A stretch of DNA of 64,000 bases from Lucinisca nassula (GCA_963580285.1 OY757013.1:137017027-137081026); one strand, 5' to 3'; counted from the first letter of the stretch, positions 1-11,567 are shown. Notes: generated by a model not told the origin, from the letters alone. Numbers and translations are program-made.

Positions 1-297
1 TCAACTAAAGTAGAAGTAAAACAAAGATCAGGAATTGATACAATTAACTTACTCCATCCATAAAAGACACCAAAGGGAAAGAAATACAAACATTAAGCGA
101 CCAGACCATAATGGAAACCTAAACAAAGGAAGGCCATATGGACAGTTACTTTCCCACAAAATGGCCATATGGCCATCCAAAATTAAAAGACACAAGTGAT
201 ACACACAGTAAGTAACAAACAACAACATAAATAAATCGCCACAGAAGAGCCGCCTTGGAACGGTCAGTGGAAGATTTCCACTGGGGGGCTTAAAGTC
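1..297 (-). mobile_element. Naiad 3' tail fragment
   Basis: Matches the non-coding tail that follows the Naiad reverse transcriptase stop at 48056-48625. Minus orientation; the element's 3' end (ctactttg when read on the minus strand) is near base 8. At about 297 the tail jumps directly to coding sequence, so most of the RT region is deleted in this copy. Confidence 0.8.
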
Positions 298-875
298 CTC
301 TCTACAGCTAAAGGTTGAAGTTCATAGGCCTTAGTAACAACAAGCTCTTGCTGATGAGTGTTAACATAGTGAAGTCGTCAAAAAACGACCACATTGTTAG
401 CGGCCTTATCAGCTGGAGCCAAAACAAACGTCCTATGAAGTTCTTGAATACCTAGTTTAAGGTGACGTAAAGACGTCTTGGGTTTAGAAGGTAATAAATT
501 GGTATGTTTCGAATAAAGAGAAATATGTTTGTTTACTAATTTCAGAATGCTAAGTTTCCATTCCTTAATAGCTTCATGCTCAACATTCTCTCGTTTACAT
601 AATCGATTACCAAATTCATTCAAGGCAGCAGCGATTTCATCTCTACATTTATTGAAATCAACTTTAGAAAGAAATCGATATTTCGGTCCTTTAGATATTA
701 TATTACGTATCCTAGAATAAGGAATAATTTTTAAATTGCCAGTAATAATATGGCCAGCAGCAGGATAGCAATACACTGAATTTTTACAATCACATCTATC
801 AGGAGTGTTAGTGTCAATATCAAGATCAGAAACAAGTTTATTGAAATTAAAAATGATAGCTCTAACAGGTTTAAA

Positions 876-908
<33 letters not shown>

Positions 909-1277
909 CGACCTTATTTATAGAGGGTAACACATTTAGTAAACTAGTACTAATCTTCCATGTGGCCCTCTTTTCCTGGGTAGAACCAGTACTAAGCAAT
1001 GTGGATAAAGTCTCTTGCTCAAGGAAACAACACTTGGCGCTCGTGGGGTTCGAACCCGGTACCTCTCGATCCCGAGGCCGATACTTTACCACTGCACCAC
1101 AGCGCTCCACTTGCATTTATTGTATTTATAGCAAATTATGGGCGTTTCAGTATTTTGAAAATAAGCAGGAATGGATTAAATAAACGAGCTGTCTCGGAAG
1201 ATACTCGGTAAATCTATACAATCCAAACCCTTATTAATGAAGAATATTTTGATTTAATGACGTTGTGATTAATTTCA
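298..1277 (-). pseudogene. Naiad Penelope-like element, decayed linker/RT N-terminal fragment
   Basis: The minus strand encodes the segment between endonuclease and reverse transcriptase of a Naiad, clearly homologous to 50127-50800. It holds the CxC motif (CDCKNS, about 785-800) and the conserved PADKAANNVVV segment near 380-400. The open frame at 378-776 ends in UGA at the same site as the full copy at 50127-50129. A tRNA-headed SINE (873-1118) splits it, and in the distal part (1119-1277) an in-frame TAA interrupts coding, so it is dead. It abuts Ty3/Gypsy sequence at a short shared string (cagaatca). Confidence 0.8.
873..1118 (-). mobile_element. tRNA-derived SINE with (ATT)n tail
   Basis: Read on the minus strand it begins with a tRNA-like head: A-box-like TGGTGCAGTGGTAAAG and B-box GGTTCGAACCCC (about 1047-1100). 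A body with cttgagcaagagactttatcc follows, a block resembling the conserved core of many metazoan SINEs. It ends in an (ATT)n run. It is inserted in Naiad coding sequence whose two halves align on either side. Not a functional tRNA: no cloverleaf beyond the head. Confidence 0.8.
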
Positions 1278-3234
1278 GAATCACTGACTGAGACAGAAAA
1301 GAAATGGGCGCAAATAGAATTAGAGTGCCTTAGCCTAGTCTAAGCGTGCGAGAAATTTCCACGTTACCTTATAGGGCTAGGCTCATTTAAATTGATCACA
1401 GATCACCGCCCTTTAGTTCTTCTTATCAATAAATCAGATATTGATCAGACTCCTGTCCGATGTCAAGGACTGCTCTTGAGATTACGAAGGTTCAGTGCAG
1501 TATCAGAATTTTGCAAAGGTAAATATATGCTTGTCACCGATCGCCTTAGCCGTGCACCTGTGAAACAGTGCGAAACAATTAGCATGTTAGAAAAAGACAT
1601 ACACATGTATGTGAAAAGTGTAAGTTTAAATATGCCAATAACTAATTCAAGATTAAAATCAATCTACGAAGCCACACAAAAAGACTCCGAACGGCAATTT
1701 GTCATTTCACTCACACAAAATGGGTGGCCAGATGGGCATACTCATTGAGAAACTATTTCAGCGCACCTAATGAATATTCGCTTGTCAATGGCTTATTTTA
1801 ATACAGAAATCGTATCGTAATTCCAGTGTGCCAGCGCCAGGAAATTCTTAACAAACTGCATGCTGTTCATCAAGGAATTACAAAATGTAGAGAATTCGCA
1901 GGAAAAAGCGCTTGATGGCCAACCATTAACAAAGACAACACTGACAAAGTGCAAAGCTGTCAGTTTTGCCAGGAATCAAGGCCAGCTCAGAGGCGTGAAA
2001 CGCTTAAGCCAACCGGCTTGCCGGCCGGACCATGGATAAAAATCGCAGCAGACTAGTGTGAGATTAATAATAAACAAAGTAGAAGTAAAACAAAGATCAG
2101 GAATTGATACAATTAACTTACTACATCCATAAAAGACACCAAAGGGAAAGAAATACAAACATTAAGCGACCAGACCATAATAGAAACCTAAACAAAGGAA
2201 GGCCATATGGACAGTTACTTTCCCACAAAATGGCCATATGGCCATCCAAAATTAAAAGACACAAGTGATACACACAGTAAGTAACAAACAACAACATAAA
2301 TAAATCGCCACAGAAGAGCCGCCTTGGAACGGTCAGTGGAAGATTTCTACTGGGGGGCTTAAATCGATTTTACGTGGCCACAATCCTCGCCCTTACTTCC
2401 GTCGCGAATACTTGATTGTCATGGATTATTATTCAAAGTATATAGAAATTTGATACTTGAATAAACCCCCCAGAGCTATCTTTGCGCACCTGGGTGAAAT
2501 AATAGTCAGTGACATGGGTTCTGTGTTCACATCTGCACAGTTTGAAACTTTTGCAAAGGAGCATAGCATTCATCTGTCGTATAGCAGTCCCCAGTTTCCG
2601 CAAAGTAATGGAGCTGCGGAATCGGGCGTGAAAATAGCGAAATAATTCTTAAACAGAAAGCTGTGTTTGTTGCATTAAGGACATATGGGTGCACTCCAAC
2701 TGCTGCAACAGGATATAGATTTATTCCATCAGAACTCATGATCGATAGAAATCCGCGTATACATGTCCCTTGCTCACCGGAGAAACTGTTACCAAAGTGG
2801 CCGAAATACGAGCAAGTGAAAGAAACTCAATTTAAAGCTAAAATAGCACAATAATATTTCTCCAACAAACGTCATGCAGCGCGAAATTTACCTGCATTAT
2901 CGCAGGGAGACAATGTGAGGAAAAACTCGATCACGAAAAACATTGGGAGGAATAAGGGACAGTGTTAAGTGAAAATTCCGAGAACAGGACGTATATCGTG
3001 AAAACCAACAATGGGACATATAGGAGAAATCGCGTTCACTTACAGAAGGTACATTGTGCCACGGAGACGGCTGACAATAAACTTGAAAATCAAAATCTTG
3101 AAAATATCAGCTGTCAGACTGCATCAGCAACAACTAGGAGTGGGCGAAAAAGTAAACCCTTACCAAGATTAGATACAGAGTTTCAATCATGGCATTCAAA
3201 GCGGATTTGTGGCTATAATGCTGACATGTCTTAA
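1278..3234 (+). pseudogene. pol: Ty3/Gypsy retrotransposon pol remnant (RNase H - integrase)
   Basis: In order: RNase H from 1278 (ESLTETEKKWAQIELEC, then TDHRPLVLL at about 1400 and VTDRLSR near 1540); integrase zinc-binding region about 1855-1975 (HAVHQ...C, CQFCQ); integrase core with VSDMGSVFTS near 2510 and NGAAESG near 2615; a C-terminal YIVKTNNGTYRRNRVHL segment near 2990, typical of Gypsy integrases. It is broken by an in-frame TAA at 1341-1343, by a stop and frame changes around 1750, 1915 and 2450, and by the Naiad tail at 2076-2406. Gag, protease and most of RT are missing. A metazoan LTR retrotransposon fossil; no LTR pair recognised. Confidence 0.85.
2076..2406 (-). mobile_element. 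Naiad 3' tail inserted in Ty3/Gypsy integrase
   Basis: Sequence nearly identical to 1-297 and 48056-48395, extended to the 'cttccgtcgcga' block. Integrase coding resumes immediately after (YLIVMDYYSKYIEI at 2408-2449), so it postdates the Gypsy insertion. No clear target duplication seen. Confidence 0.8.
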
Positions 3235-5447
3235 CAAATCCAAACGTTAAACATTACGCCTCGTTATTTTTACTGACATAAATAATTGGAATTTATTTCA
3301 TATGTCAAAGCTTAACAGGAAACGCACGATCCTTTGTCTGGAAAACATGTAACTATTTTAATGAGCACGATTATATCTTTCAGTGAAAGAGGAAGGTATT
3401 TGGAAAAACAGTTTAATCATATGACTGTTGCATTGGTTAAGCTCCTCCTTCAAAGACGTATCTCATTGTTTATGTTAAATATATTGTATGGTTGTATATA
3501 TATTATCAGTTTCAGTTATACCTTATTAAAATCATGTAATCCACTCGGTCTTGTCGAACAATATCAAAACAATGGTCGTGATACAATGCAGGGGAACGGG
3601 ATTGGCAAACGGGACTCACCTAGATCGTCGAGGACGGCAGTCCCGGTGCGAAAGATGAAATTAATAGACCGTAATAAAACGGGATGGACAAAACGAAACT
3701 TGACGGTCGTAACAAAACAGTCAGGTTGCCCGTAGGTGGACGTGAAACATGATTTTTCTCCGACATTCAATAAATGTTACGTTCTGTTGCGTTTGCGGCG
3801 CGTTCTGTTACAATTGGTATACGGTTGCTGTGCACTTTACCACGTTTTGCTACGTTTTGTAGCGGTTCTCACAACGAGGTACGGTGTATGATAGTCGTTT
3901 CGTCACATCCAATCACGTTGCCCCATGGTGCGTGACGGTTGGCTTGCAATTCTATCATGGTTTGATGCGGAGTGCACGGTCTGGATGGGAGTATTAGAAG
4001 GCCGTCTTTTGCAAAGATGATTCGTTTTAGTCTGAGTATTCGAATTTTTACCATACCACCGAAAAGAGCAAAGCACAGGAAAACCTCCCAGTCTGCACAT
4101 CCGCCAGAATAGGAGCAGCCTGTAGATCCTGTGCGTTCAATACCTAAGGTTGACGAGCGTGACTCTGCTCCTGACATGGTCCCTCCTCTACTGGAACGTG
4201 AAAATGAGGAGCCCGAAGACGCACCTGTTAAAAACAGGCTGTCCCCAGGGTCAAAACCAACTTCTCTAAGGAATAGCCCGTCATTGACTGCCTCCAGCAG
4301 AATTCTATGCTTGCTGGCTTGTTGGTTACAAAGACACGGCGGCGAAAGGCAGACGGTTTGCGAAACAGGCCAAACTGATGAACCGATACATGAAATCAAG
4401 ACTTGATACTACATCATGCGCACCAAGAACAGCAAACCCAAACAAGCTGCCACCAAGTATAAAACGGCTTGGTTATGGCAATGTGCTTCTCGTCCAGAAC
4501 TGCCAAAGGATGGAGCACATTCCACTTGTCTTCAACCTCTTGTGCGACTCATCGGGCCTCGAGGGAACTGCAAACACTTCATCGTGCGGAATTGTGTGTC
4601 CTGACGCACGATTACTGGCGTTATCCTTTCAAGGACCTCGTCCAAGCGCTATGGAGGTATTCTAATATAGTGCTTGAATGTCTTAACATCTTCGGCGCTG
4701 TGCTCTCTAGTGATAAACGAAGAGCAATGGCCCATCTGCATCCTTATTTCTTCCGGCAACCATGAGCGCAACCACATCGATCTTTGCCTCGTCACCCGCA
4801 TTCAGCTGCTTCTGGTATGTTGGCGGCTTTTCTCTGCAACTGGTCTTTTTGCTGGTACCAAGACTAAATTGAATCTCGTTATCTCAATTGCTGATATCTC
4901 AAACTACCGCTTAAGTCAAACTACATTTTGGGCAAAGTATTTGTTCATTAGATTTCAACTTTTATCTCAAACTACTGTTAACTTAACCAAAATGTCCAGT
5001 CCCTTGGAGTTTGATATACCGAGAGTCGACTGTATAGTCCTTAACAAATGACCCAACGCGAAATCTTGTTCGTCAAGAATGTAAATAGTAAAGTGAATAG
5101 AGCTATTAATTCGAAATGTCTCTTTCTATTTTCTTGTCTAACATGTCCGACAATCTCTGCAAATATCGACAATATCGCAATTAGCGGACATGAAATTGTA
5201 AACGTTTATCACATTTGTTTCCTCTTCGTTAATAAACGTAAATGTCATTTTCTTATATAAGCACGTCATGAAAAAAAGCTGGTTTGCCATTTTCGAACAA
5301 CAAAGTTGCTGATCAGCTGAGCATAATATATCAAGACGCTAACTAACTTGTGACGCTAAGCAGTCTAGATTGTGCGTGACATGTTCGCAGACCACGAAGG
5401 TTCATTGTACGCGCCGCGAACAAGGATCCGATGTATCCGCGATTTTC
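3235..5447. other. No recognised gene; unassigned open frames
   Basis: The first few hundred bases may be Gypsy 3' region. Overlapping open frames exist on both strands at 3869-4399 (minus, 176 codons) and 4131-4406 (plus, 91 codons). I recognise no domain in either, and neither has convincing splice sites. Around 4410-4660 a plus-strand frame rich in Lys/Asn/Arg shows weak coding character, possibly a decayed transposon. Nothing else identified. Confidence 0.4.
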
Positions 5448-5726
5448 CATTACGCAAACACGCCTATACAAATACATTGCCACCTTTATCGCCGAAAAAA
5501 TGAACATTTTGTGCTGAAAATTGTGATATTTTCTTATTTCTGCTCCAAATACAGATTGTCGGCACTCGTTAGAACCGCCTCATCGAGGCGGTTCTAACCA
5601 GTACTCACAATATATACTTTAGAGCAGAAATAAGAAAAATAAGGTATACCCCCGGAAACCCCAGTTTTACTATATAAAAGTGGGGTTCAAGGGGGTCAAA
5701 ATTATATAGGCGTGTTTTCCGATGCT
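5448..5726. mobile_element. MITE family A (hairpin MITE)
   Basis: Terminal inverted repeats related to cattacgaaaacacgcctata; here ttacgcaaacacgcctata and ataggcgtgttttccgatg. The centre is a hairpin made of gaaccgcctcatcgaggcggttc, flanked by 'cttatttctgctc' and 'gagcagaaataag'. Non-coding; defines a family with about 13 members in this window. Confidence 0.85.
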
Positions 5727-6578
5727 GTTGAATGCAGATACGGATCAGCTTGTGCTCTTCATTGGCAGGAGAGAATGTCTATTCTGGGCCTCGACTCATC
5801 TTAGTTTTTCCTCATTTTTTGAAGACCATCCTAATGAACTGATGTCGTGCCATCTTCGCCTGTTAAGACGGAAAAAAGAGAGATATTTATAGGTTTACAG
5901 CCGTTTGTTAAATCCAAATAATTCCGACGGGCCGAGCCAAGCGAACACGTTTTCCAGCATATGCGCCCAGCAAAGTCTGATCAGAGGTTTCGCTGTGCAT
6001 TGTATTGGTGGCTATTTATTCCAAACATAATGTAAATGGCGACGATTGTATTTTGACTAAGTTTGTGGACATACTGGTTTGAGACTTTCAACGGTTTTAC
6101 GTATCACTTTTTAACTTGATTTAACACCCTTTATTCAGACACATGTTATAAAGACATATATCAGAAAGTATGTATAATTTTGACGCATTAAAGCCATTTC
6201 ACGCCCGCACAACTCCATTTGTGGATGTTTGTTCCATTATAAAAACACCGACAATAAGATATATAGTGCTGAAATCTATTAGAAAAAAAATAAGACTTTC
6301 TGAATCCCAAAATTATCTCGTACACAAAGTGTATCGTCTGTGCCAGCCTTTAGAGAAAGCAAATTGGCGACATTTCTTTTAGTCTGGTTACCCTGTCCGT
6401 AAGTTATAGTCAATTTTGTGTGTATATTTTGAAAGAACATTTCACCTCGTGATAATGTACTTGGCCAGTTAAGAAAATATAATCCCATTTTCCTTTTTCC
6501 TTCTTTTTTAGATACACAGCCGACGAAACACTAAAATATAAGTCAAACCTAACCATAAGTGTCCTTGGCAGACTTATG
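5727..6578. other. No recognised feature
   Basis: AT-rich intergenic or intronic sequence. Short open frames at 6170-6382 (plus) and 6279-6640 (minus) have no recognisable motif. Confidence 0.5.
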
Positions 6579-6761
6579 TACCGTGAAATTCCGTTATTAA
6601 GGCCACCTAACTTTATGACAAATTCACCTTTAAAAAGCATATTAAAAATGTTTCAGTCATTCTTTCTGTGTATTTTTTCTAAACTCAGTATCTTCTAGAA
6701 AGAGACCACCTTTGGGACTGGTCCAAAGGTGGCCTTATAATATTACAGGAATTTTACTGTA
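6579..6761. mobile_element. MITE family E
   Basis: Inverted ends taccgtgaaattcc and ggaattttactgta, with inner inverted halves around 'gaccacctttggga' and 'tccaaaggtggcc'. A second copy lies at 54150-54364. Confidence 0.7.
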
Positions 6762-6778
6762 AATTACGCGTTAAACCA

Positions 6779-6945
6779 GAACAGTGTACACCAGAAGCTG
6801 ACAACTACCCTACTTATATCGTCGGAAGAGAGAGCATGGCATTTGATATCAATCTCCACGACATATTGTTGTCATCGGGGATAGAGCCTGTGACCTCCTG
6901 ATCGCCAGTTAGACGCGCACCTGACTGAGCTATTGAGGTCGGTGA
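6779..6945 (-). mobile_element. tRNA-headed SINE family L, partial
   Basis: The minus strand gives a tRNA-like head (GACCTCAATAGCTCAGTCAG) with body similar to 27460-27770 and 18225-18530. The B box is degenerate and the 3' end is missing. Confidence 0.65.
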
Positions 6946-6957
6946 ATGTATAGAGGA

Positions 6958-7419
6958 TCTATTACAAAAACACGCTTATCCAAAAAACAGTGTAAATCTG
7001 ACAGCCGTAAAAATGAAAAATTTAAGATGAATATTTGTGATATTTTTCTCATTTCAGCTCAAAATATAGATTGTGGGTACACGTTAGAATCGTCTCATGG
7101 AGGCGGTCTAACGAGTACCACAATCTATATTTTGCTCTAAAATATAGAATGCGGGTTCACGTTAGAACCGCCTCATCGAGGCGGTTCTAGCAAGAACCCA
7201 CAATCTATATTTTAGAGCAGAAATAGGATGTTCGCTCTAAAATATAGGTTGTGGGTACTGGATAGAACCGCCTCATCGAGGCGGTTCAAACGAGTACCAC
7301 AATCTATATTTTAGATCAGAAATATGAAAAAATAAGGTTTACCCCTGTTAACGCCATTTGTATTATATAAAAGTGGGGTTCAGTGGGATCAAAACTGTAA
7401 AGGTATGTTTGCGGGATGT
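6958..7419. mobile_element. MITE family A with three tandem hairpins
   Basis: Outer ends match family A (attacaaaaacacgctta; aaggtatgtttgcggg). Instead of one central palindrome it carries three consecutive ones (about 7063-7137, 7140-7214 and 7236-7320), each with the gaaccgcctc/gaggcggttc stem or a variant. Confidence 0.8.
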
Positions 7420-7424
7420 TACAT

Positions 7425-7610
7425 GAGTGTTCATGTATTATTGAATTTATTAAACGAGTTGAGGAAAGGAATAAAATGCGAGGCTGCCTAGCATATTATC
7501 CCTCAACAAATGTTTCCGCAACAAGTTTAATAAACTAATAATACATGAGAACGAATGCAAGATTCCATTTATCATATGACATTTAAAGCGCATTTTATCC
7601 ACGATTGTTT
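7425..7610. mobile_element. MITE-like palindrome family T
   Basis: Imperfect inverted halves: catgtattattgaatttatt and aataaactaataatacatg. Related sequence occurs at 21605-21835 and 22375-22560. Confidence 0.55.
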
Positions 7611-7873
7611 TACAAAAATGTCAGATTTCTGCCATTAGTAAACGCGACGTCGTTAAGGACGCCGTACATGTAACGTTACGGAGTGTATCTAACTTATTTA
7701 CATATTTAATCCACTAGTGGATTATCGAATTTATTACATGGCATTATTACATTCATACGCGACATCATATGATAGAAAATCTATATTTTTTCGACAACCA
7801 TAGCGTATTACTGCGTAATTGCTGTTTCAACATTTTTTCCACATTCCTTCTCGTATTCAACCATCCTTTTGAC

Positions 7874-8022
7874 ATGGCTGTTTCTGAACAAGTTATTCCC
7901 ACAACTGTTCACAGCAAGTATATCAGCCCTCTAAAAGATACTAAAAGAGGACAAAAAGATTCCATCCTCGTAAGAAATGGCCACAATCAAAGAACGCAAC
8001 AATTTCAAGTCACCAAAAAAAA
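7874..8022 (+). CDS. Candidate exon, unknown product
   Basis: Open from an ATG in a fair context (gacATGG) for 49 codons plus two bases, ending at a strong donor (AAAAA|GTAAGC at 8023). The frame is also open upstream, so it could be an internal exon; a pyrimidine-rich stretch with acceptor 'gttcacag' lies inside at about 7911. Composition is polar and basic (Lys, Gln, Thr) with no signal peptide. It leaves phase 2, so it cannot splice directly to the exon at 13282 in that exon's favoured frame, but it is compatible with 11461 and 24577. No family recognised. Confidence 0.3.
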
Positions 8023-8034
8023 GTAAGCGGCATG

Positions 8035-8432
8035 GAGGCACACAAAAACATCAGATGAAACATGAACCAACGGCACAAATCCATTAAACAACAAATACGA
8101 CACTGTAAACGAACAGTTACCGCCTTGGGACGGTCAGTAGTAAAACTACTAGCAAGGGGAGGGAAGTGGGCTTCGTTTCACTGACCGTTCCAAGTCGGTT
8201 CTTGTGTCGCGCTTTAGTTTTGTTATGGTTTATCTTTGAGTGTGTGTATCGCTTATACTTTGTTTTGGATAGCCAAGTGGCCAATTTGTGGGAATGTCAA
8301 TGTCCTTTTGGCCTTCCGCTATTGATGTTTAAGGGCTAGTTATTCCATGTTTGTGTTTCTTTCCCTTTGATGGCAGCCGTGGGTTAATTGTATCGATTCC
8401 TGATCATTGCCTTCGCTTCTATATTTCAAAAC
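8035..8432. mobile_element. Inverted pair of diverged Naiad-type tail fragments
   Basis: The plus-strand part (about 8165-8432) reads like the Naiad tail (ctgaccgttccaag, tgtgtttctttccctttg, ttaattgtatcgattcctgatc). The preceding segment to about 8160 carries the complementary 'ccgccttgggacggtcag', giving a loose inverted pair. Older than most copies here. Confidence 0.6.
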
Positions 8433-8623
8433 TAGCCAAAAAGACGGAAAAAAGCGTCTGAAATTTTCATTTTGACCTGGTTCTTTTGAGACGGCGTACT
8501 GTGTATACCAAACAAGTTCGGCCACAATGAAGACACCCCGAAAATATGAGTAAGAGGGAAGTACATGGTAGACAAGAGAGGATATGGAAGAACAATTAGG
8601 TAGAGAAAAACGAAACAAAAGTA

Positions 8624-9232
8624 GAGTAGAAGTAAAACAAAGATCAGGGATTGATACAATTAACTTACTCCACCCATAAAAGACACCAAAGGGAAAGACA
8701 TACAAACATTAAGCGACCAGACCATAATGGAAACCCAAACAAAGGAAGGCCATAAGGACAGTTACTTTCCCACAAAATGGCCATATGGCCATCCAAAAGC
8801 AAAAGACACAAGTGATACACACAGCAAGCAACAATAAACAACATAAATAAATCGCCACAGAAGAGCCGCCTTGGAACGGTCAGTGGAAGATTTCCACTGG
8901 GGGGGGGGGGCTTAAATCGATTTTACGTGGCCACAATCCTCGCCCTTACTTCCGTCGCGATTTAGACAAATAATTTGTTCAGTCCGCATGAAGGCCACCT
9001 AACTCATCAGTGCAACATCTCCGTGAACACAAAAATCAAAGAACCACAGAGGTTAGACAACGGTGAGGACTCGACAGCAAGAAACCACTGAAATGCTGGA
9101 GCAAAAGAAAACCAACAGTTAGACTCCCATGAGCCCGACCAGAGACAGACTCTGCGCATTTTTGAGCATAATGTGACCTCTGCGTCATGGCCTATGACGT
9201 CGTTAGAAAGATTGTTATAGGACATTCAGTCT
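8624..9232 (-). mobile_element. Naiad 3' tail, long copy
   Basis: Aligns with the tail of the main Naiad from its 3' end through the 'ctggagcaaaagaaaacca' block at about 9105, close to the RT stop. Contains a G(11) run near 8900. Confidence 0.8.
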
Positions 9233-9245
9233 GATTTAGATAATT

Positions 9246-10236
9246 ATGGCAAGCCAATTGCACAAGTAATCTTTAAACTACGGTTTGAACTGGAAACGTG
9301 GGATTGAAATTTTCAAACCATAGTTTCAAAAACTGCACAATAATTGTTTAAACCCCGGTTTCAACTTATAAACTGGCGTTTTTATTATTTTCTTTTACCT
9401 TTACTTCGATCCATAGTTTGAAAAGTTCAAACCACAATTTCAACGCCGAATGCACAATAAATCTTCAAACCAAGGTTCGAACTTTTAAACCGTGGCTTAT
9501 ATGTTGAAACTTTACTTCGAGGAAAATTTGTATAGTAAACGACATCAAACCTTAGTTTGTGTAATTGAAACTAAAGTTTAAAGTTATCAAACCTCAGTTT
9601 GAAAATTTAAAACTGGGGTTTCACGTTCAAACCGTGGTTTAAAGATTTATTGTGCACATGGCTTGCATAGAAAGCGAATATCAAACGCTAATTGTGCTAA
9701 TGACGTCTTAACTTGCGTTTTGAACTTCAATCCTTGGTTGTGCATTAAGTTGCATCGTTGTCACAGATAAGACTGACTAGGCGGAGCTATCGTTTGCGCC
9801 TTTCTTTGGAATGTTTTATTACCGAAACGGAAAACGGAATCGACCGACTGTCTGAATTCAAATGTAACCCAAACAAGGCTGTGGCGTATATGGCCATTCG
9901 GACCGCAGAAAGCATGCGAAAGGTACTCTACCGAATCTTGTGGTGGACTCTGCGAATTTGACATATATTGACAACACCTGAATAGCTCCACCTAGTCAAT
10001 CCTATCTGCGACTACTATAACAAGGGTTTGAAATTTTTAAACTGTTGTTTGAAGTCCCAGTTTTCTAAAATATATTGAAACCCCTTTTGAACGTTGAAGC
10101 GTAGTTTAAAGAATTACTGTGCAGTTTTAATTTGAAACCTTAGTTTGAAGTTTTTAAACCCTAGTTTGAAAACTTCAAACCGGGGTTTCAAGTTCAAACC
10201 ATAGTTTGAAGGTTTATTGTGCAAGTGGCTTGCCAT
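9246..10236. mobile_element. MITE family G built of AAACC-NN-GGTTT palindromes
   Basis: Inverted ends atggcaagccaattgcacaa and ttgtgcaagtggcttgccat. The interior consists of many short palindromes of the form tttgaAAACCnnGGTTTcaaa in variants (aaactacggtttgaa, aaaccccggttt, aaaccgtggttt), separated by about 15-40 bases. Split by a family H MITE at 9757-10018. Non-coding. Confidence 0.75.
9757..10018. mobile_element. MITE family H, nested in family G
   Basis: Terminal inverted repeats of about 33 bases around 'cagataagactgactaggcgg' and 'cctagtcaatcctatctg'. A second copy in opposite orientation lies at 39127-39394 and a decayed one at 20357-20527. Flanking G palindromes resume on both sides. 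Confidence 0.8.
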
Positions 10237-10271
10237 AGATAAAGGATGAGACAATGCCAACCGGCCAAAAA

Positions 10272-10552
10272 CATCACGTAAACATGCCTATATATTTCTG
10301 ACCCCCTTGAAACCAACTTTTATACAGGTAAACTTGAGCTGACAGGGGTAAACCTTATTTTTCTTATTTCTGCTCAAAACATAGATTGTCGATACCCGTT
10401 AGAACCGCCGCGTTCAGGCGGTTCTAACGAGTACCCACAATCTATGTTTTGAGCAGAAATAAGAAAAATAGAGCTATTTTCATCTTAAAATTTCGTGTGT
10501 GTTTTTTCGCGGCAAAATTTACACGTTATTTGTATAGGCGTATTTTCGTAAT
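10272..10552. mobile_element. MITE family A
   Basis: Ends catcacgtaaacatgcctata and tataggcgtattttcgtaat around the hairpin gaaccgccgcgttcaggcggttc, whose loop differs from the family norm. Inserted shortly after the end of MITE G. Confidence 0.85.
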
Positions 10553-10862
10553 TAGATCAGATTCAAGGGTGAAATGATCCCCCCAACCCCATTTCAGTCA
10601 CGATGTCACAAAAACGCGGTCGTTCTAAGGTTATGAGACTGTTCTAACGTATATCAACAACCTATATTTGCAATACAATTATCACAATTATCACTTGAAA
10701 ATTACTGTGTTTCACGGCAGTTTAATTATGGTCCAAAGTTTTAATGCAAAAACGATCGCAATAATCATACCAAATAAGGCTTTAAATCAATTTTTCTGAT
10801 GTCAAGACTGTATAACTGTAGTATTGGTTATCAAAATATTAGTCGTTAGAATTTGCAGTAAT

Positions 10863-11141
10863 CATTACGAAAACACGCCTATACAAATACATTGAAAATT
10901 TTATCGCCGGAAAAAAGAAAATTTTAGGATGAAAAATTGAAATATTTTTCTTATTTCTGCTCAAAATACAGATTGTGGTACACGTTAGAACCGCCTCATC
11001 GAGGCGGTTCTAACGAGTACCCACAATCTATATTTTAGAGCAGAAATAAGAAAAATAAGTTTTACCCCTACAAACCCCAGTTTTACTATATAAAAGTGGG
11101 GTTTCAGGGGGTCAAAATTACATAGGCGTGTTTTCGTGATG
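10863..11141. mobile_element. MITE family A
   Basis: Ends cattacgaaaacacgcctat and ataggcgtgttttcgtgatg, hairpin ccgcctcatcgaggcgg in the centre. Confidence 0.9.
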
Positions 11142-11154
11142 AAAGAATTCAAGT

Positions 11155-11345
11155 GCATGTAAAGTGTACAAGTGGTTAAGCTAAAAACTTCCGTCGTGGG
11201 TTCGATTCGGGCTTCTCCGGACTATCGGATGAGTCTTTAAACCTAGGTCCCGTCTCCATATGACCTTAGTAATTGGTTGGAAGTACAACACACACACAGA
11301 CACACACACACACACGCACACACACACGCACACACACACAATCAC
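11155..11345 (+). mobile_element. tRNA-derived SINE family M with CA-repeat tail
   Basis: B-box-like GGGTTCGATTCGGG at about 11199, then body 'tctccggactatcggatgagtct' shared with 38101-38270 (minus) and 60085-60240 (plus). The 3' end runs into a (CA)n microsatellite at 11287-11340. Confidence 0.75.
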
Positions 11346-11460
11346 AAGAGAGAATCAAATGCATTTTCCCCCAAATACCCCGACCCCAAAACTAAAGAAG
11401 TTGAAATATCGTTAAATCTTTAATCATTTAGTACGGTAAATATACTTATGTTTTACTTAG

Positions 11461-11567
11461 AAAAATGCAAAATAAAAGCTACTCAAATGAAACTGGGTCA
11501 TATTTTGGTCAAATATTTACCACAAATTACCAAATATTCGGCAAAGGCATCTGCGCATTTGACCTAA
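11461..11567 (+). CDS. Candidate exon, weak
   Basis: Preceded by a good acceptor (tatgttttacttag). Its open frame (to TAA at 11666) is in phase with the donor at 8022. A donor GTATAC at 11568 would leave phase 1, matching 13282. The product shows no recognised domain, and the donor is only moderate. It is offered as a phase-consistent possibility, not as established. Confidence 0.2.

Noticed and set aside
3869..4399. 176-codon minus ORF as a gene
   Set aside because: No recognisable domain, overlaps other open frames on both strands, poor splice context; kept only as an unassigned stretch.
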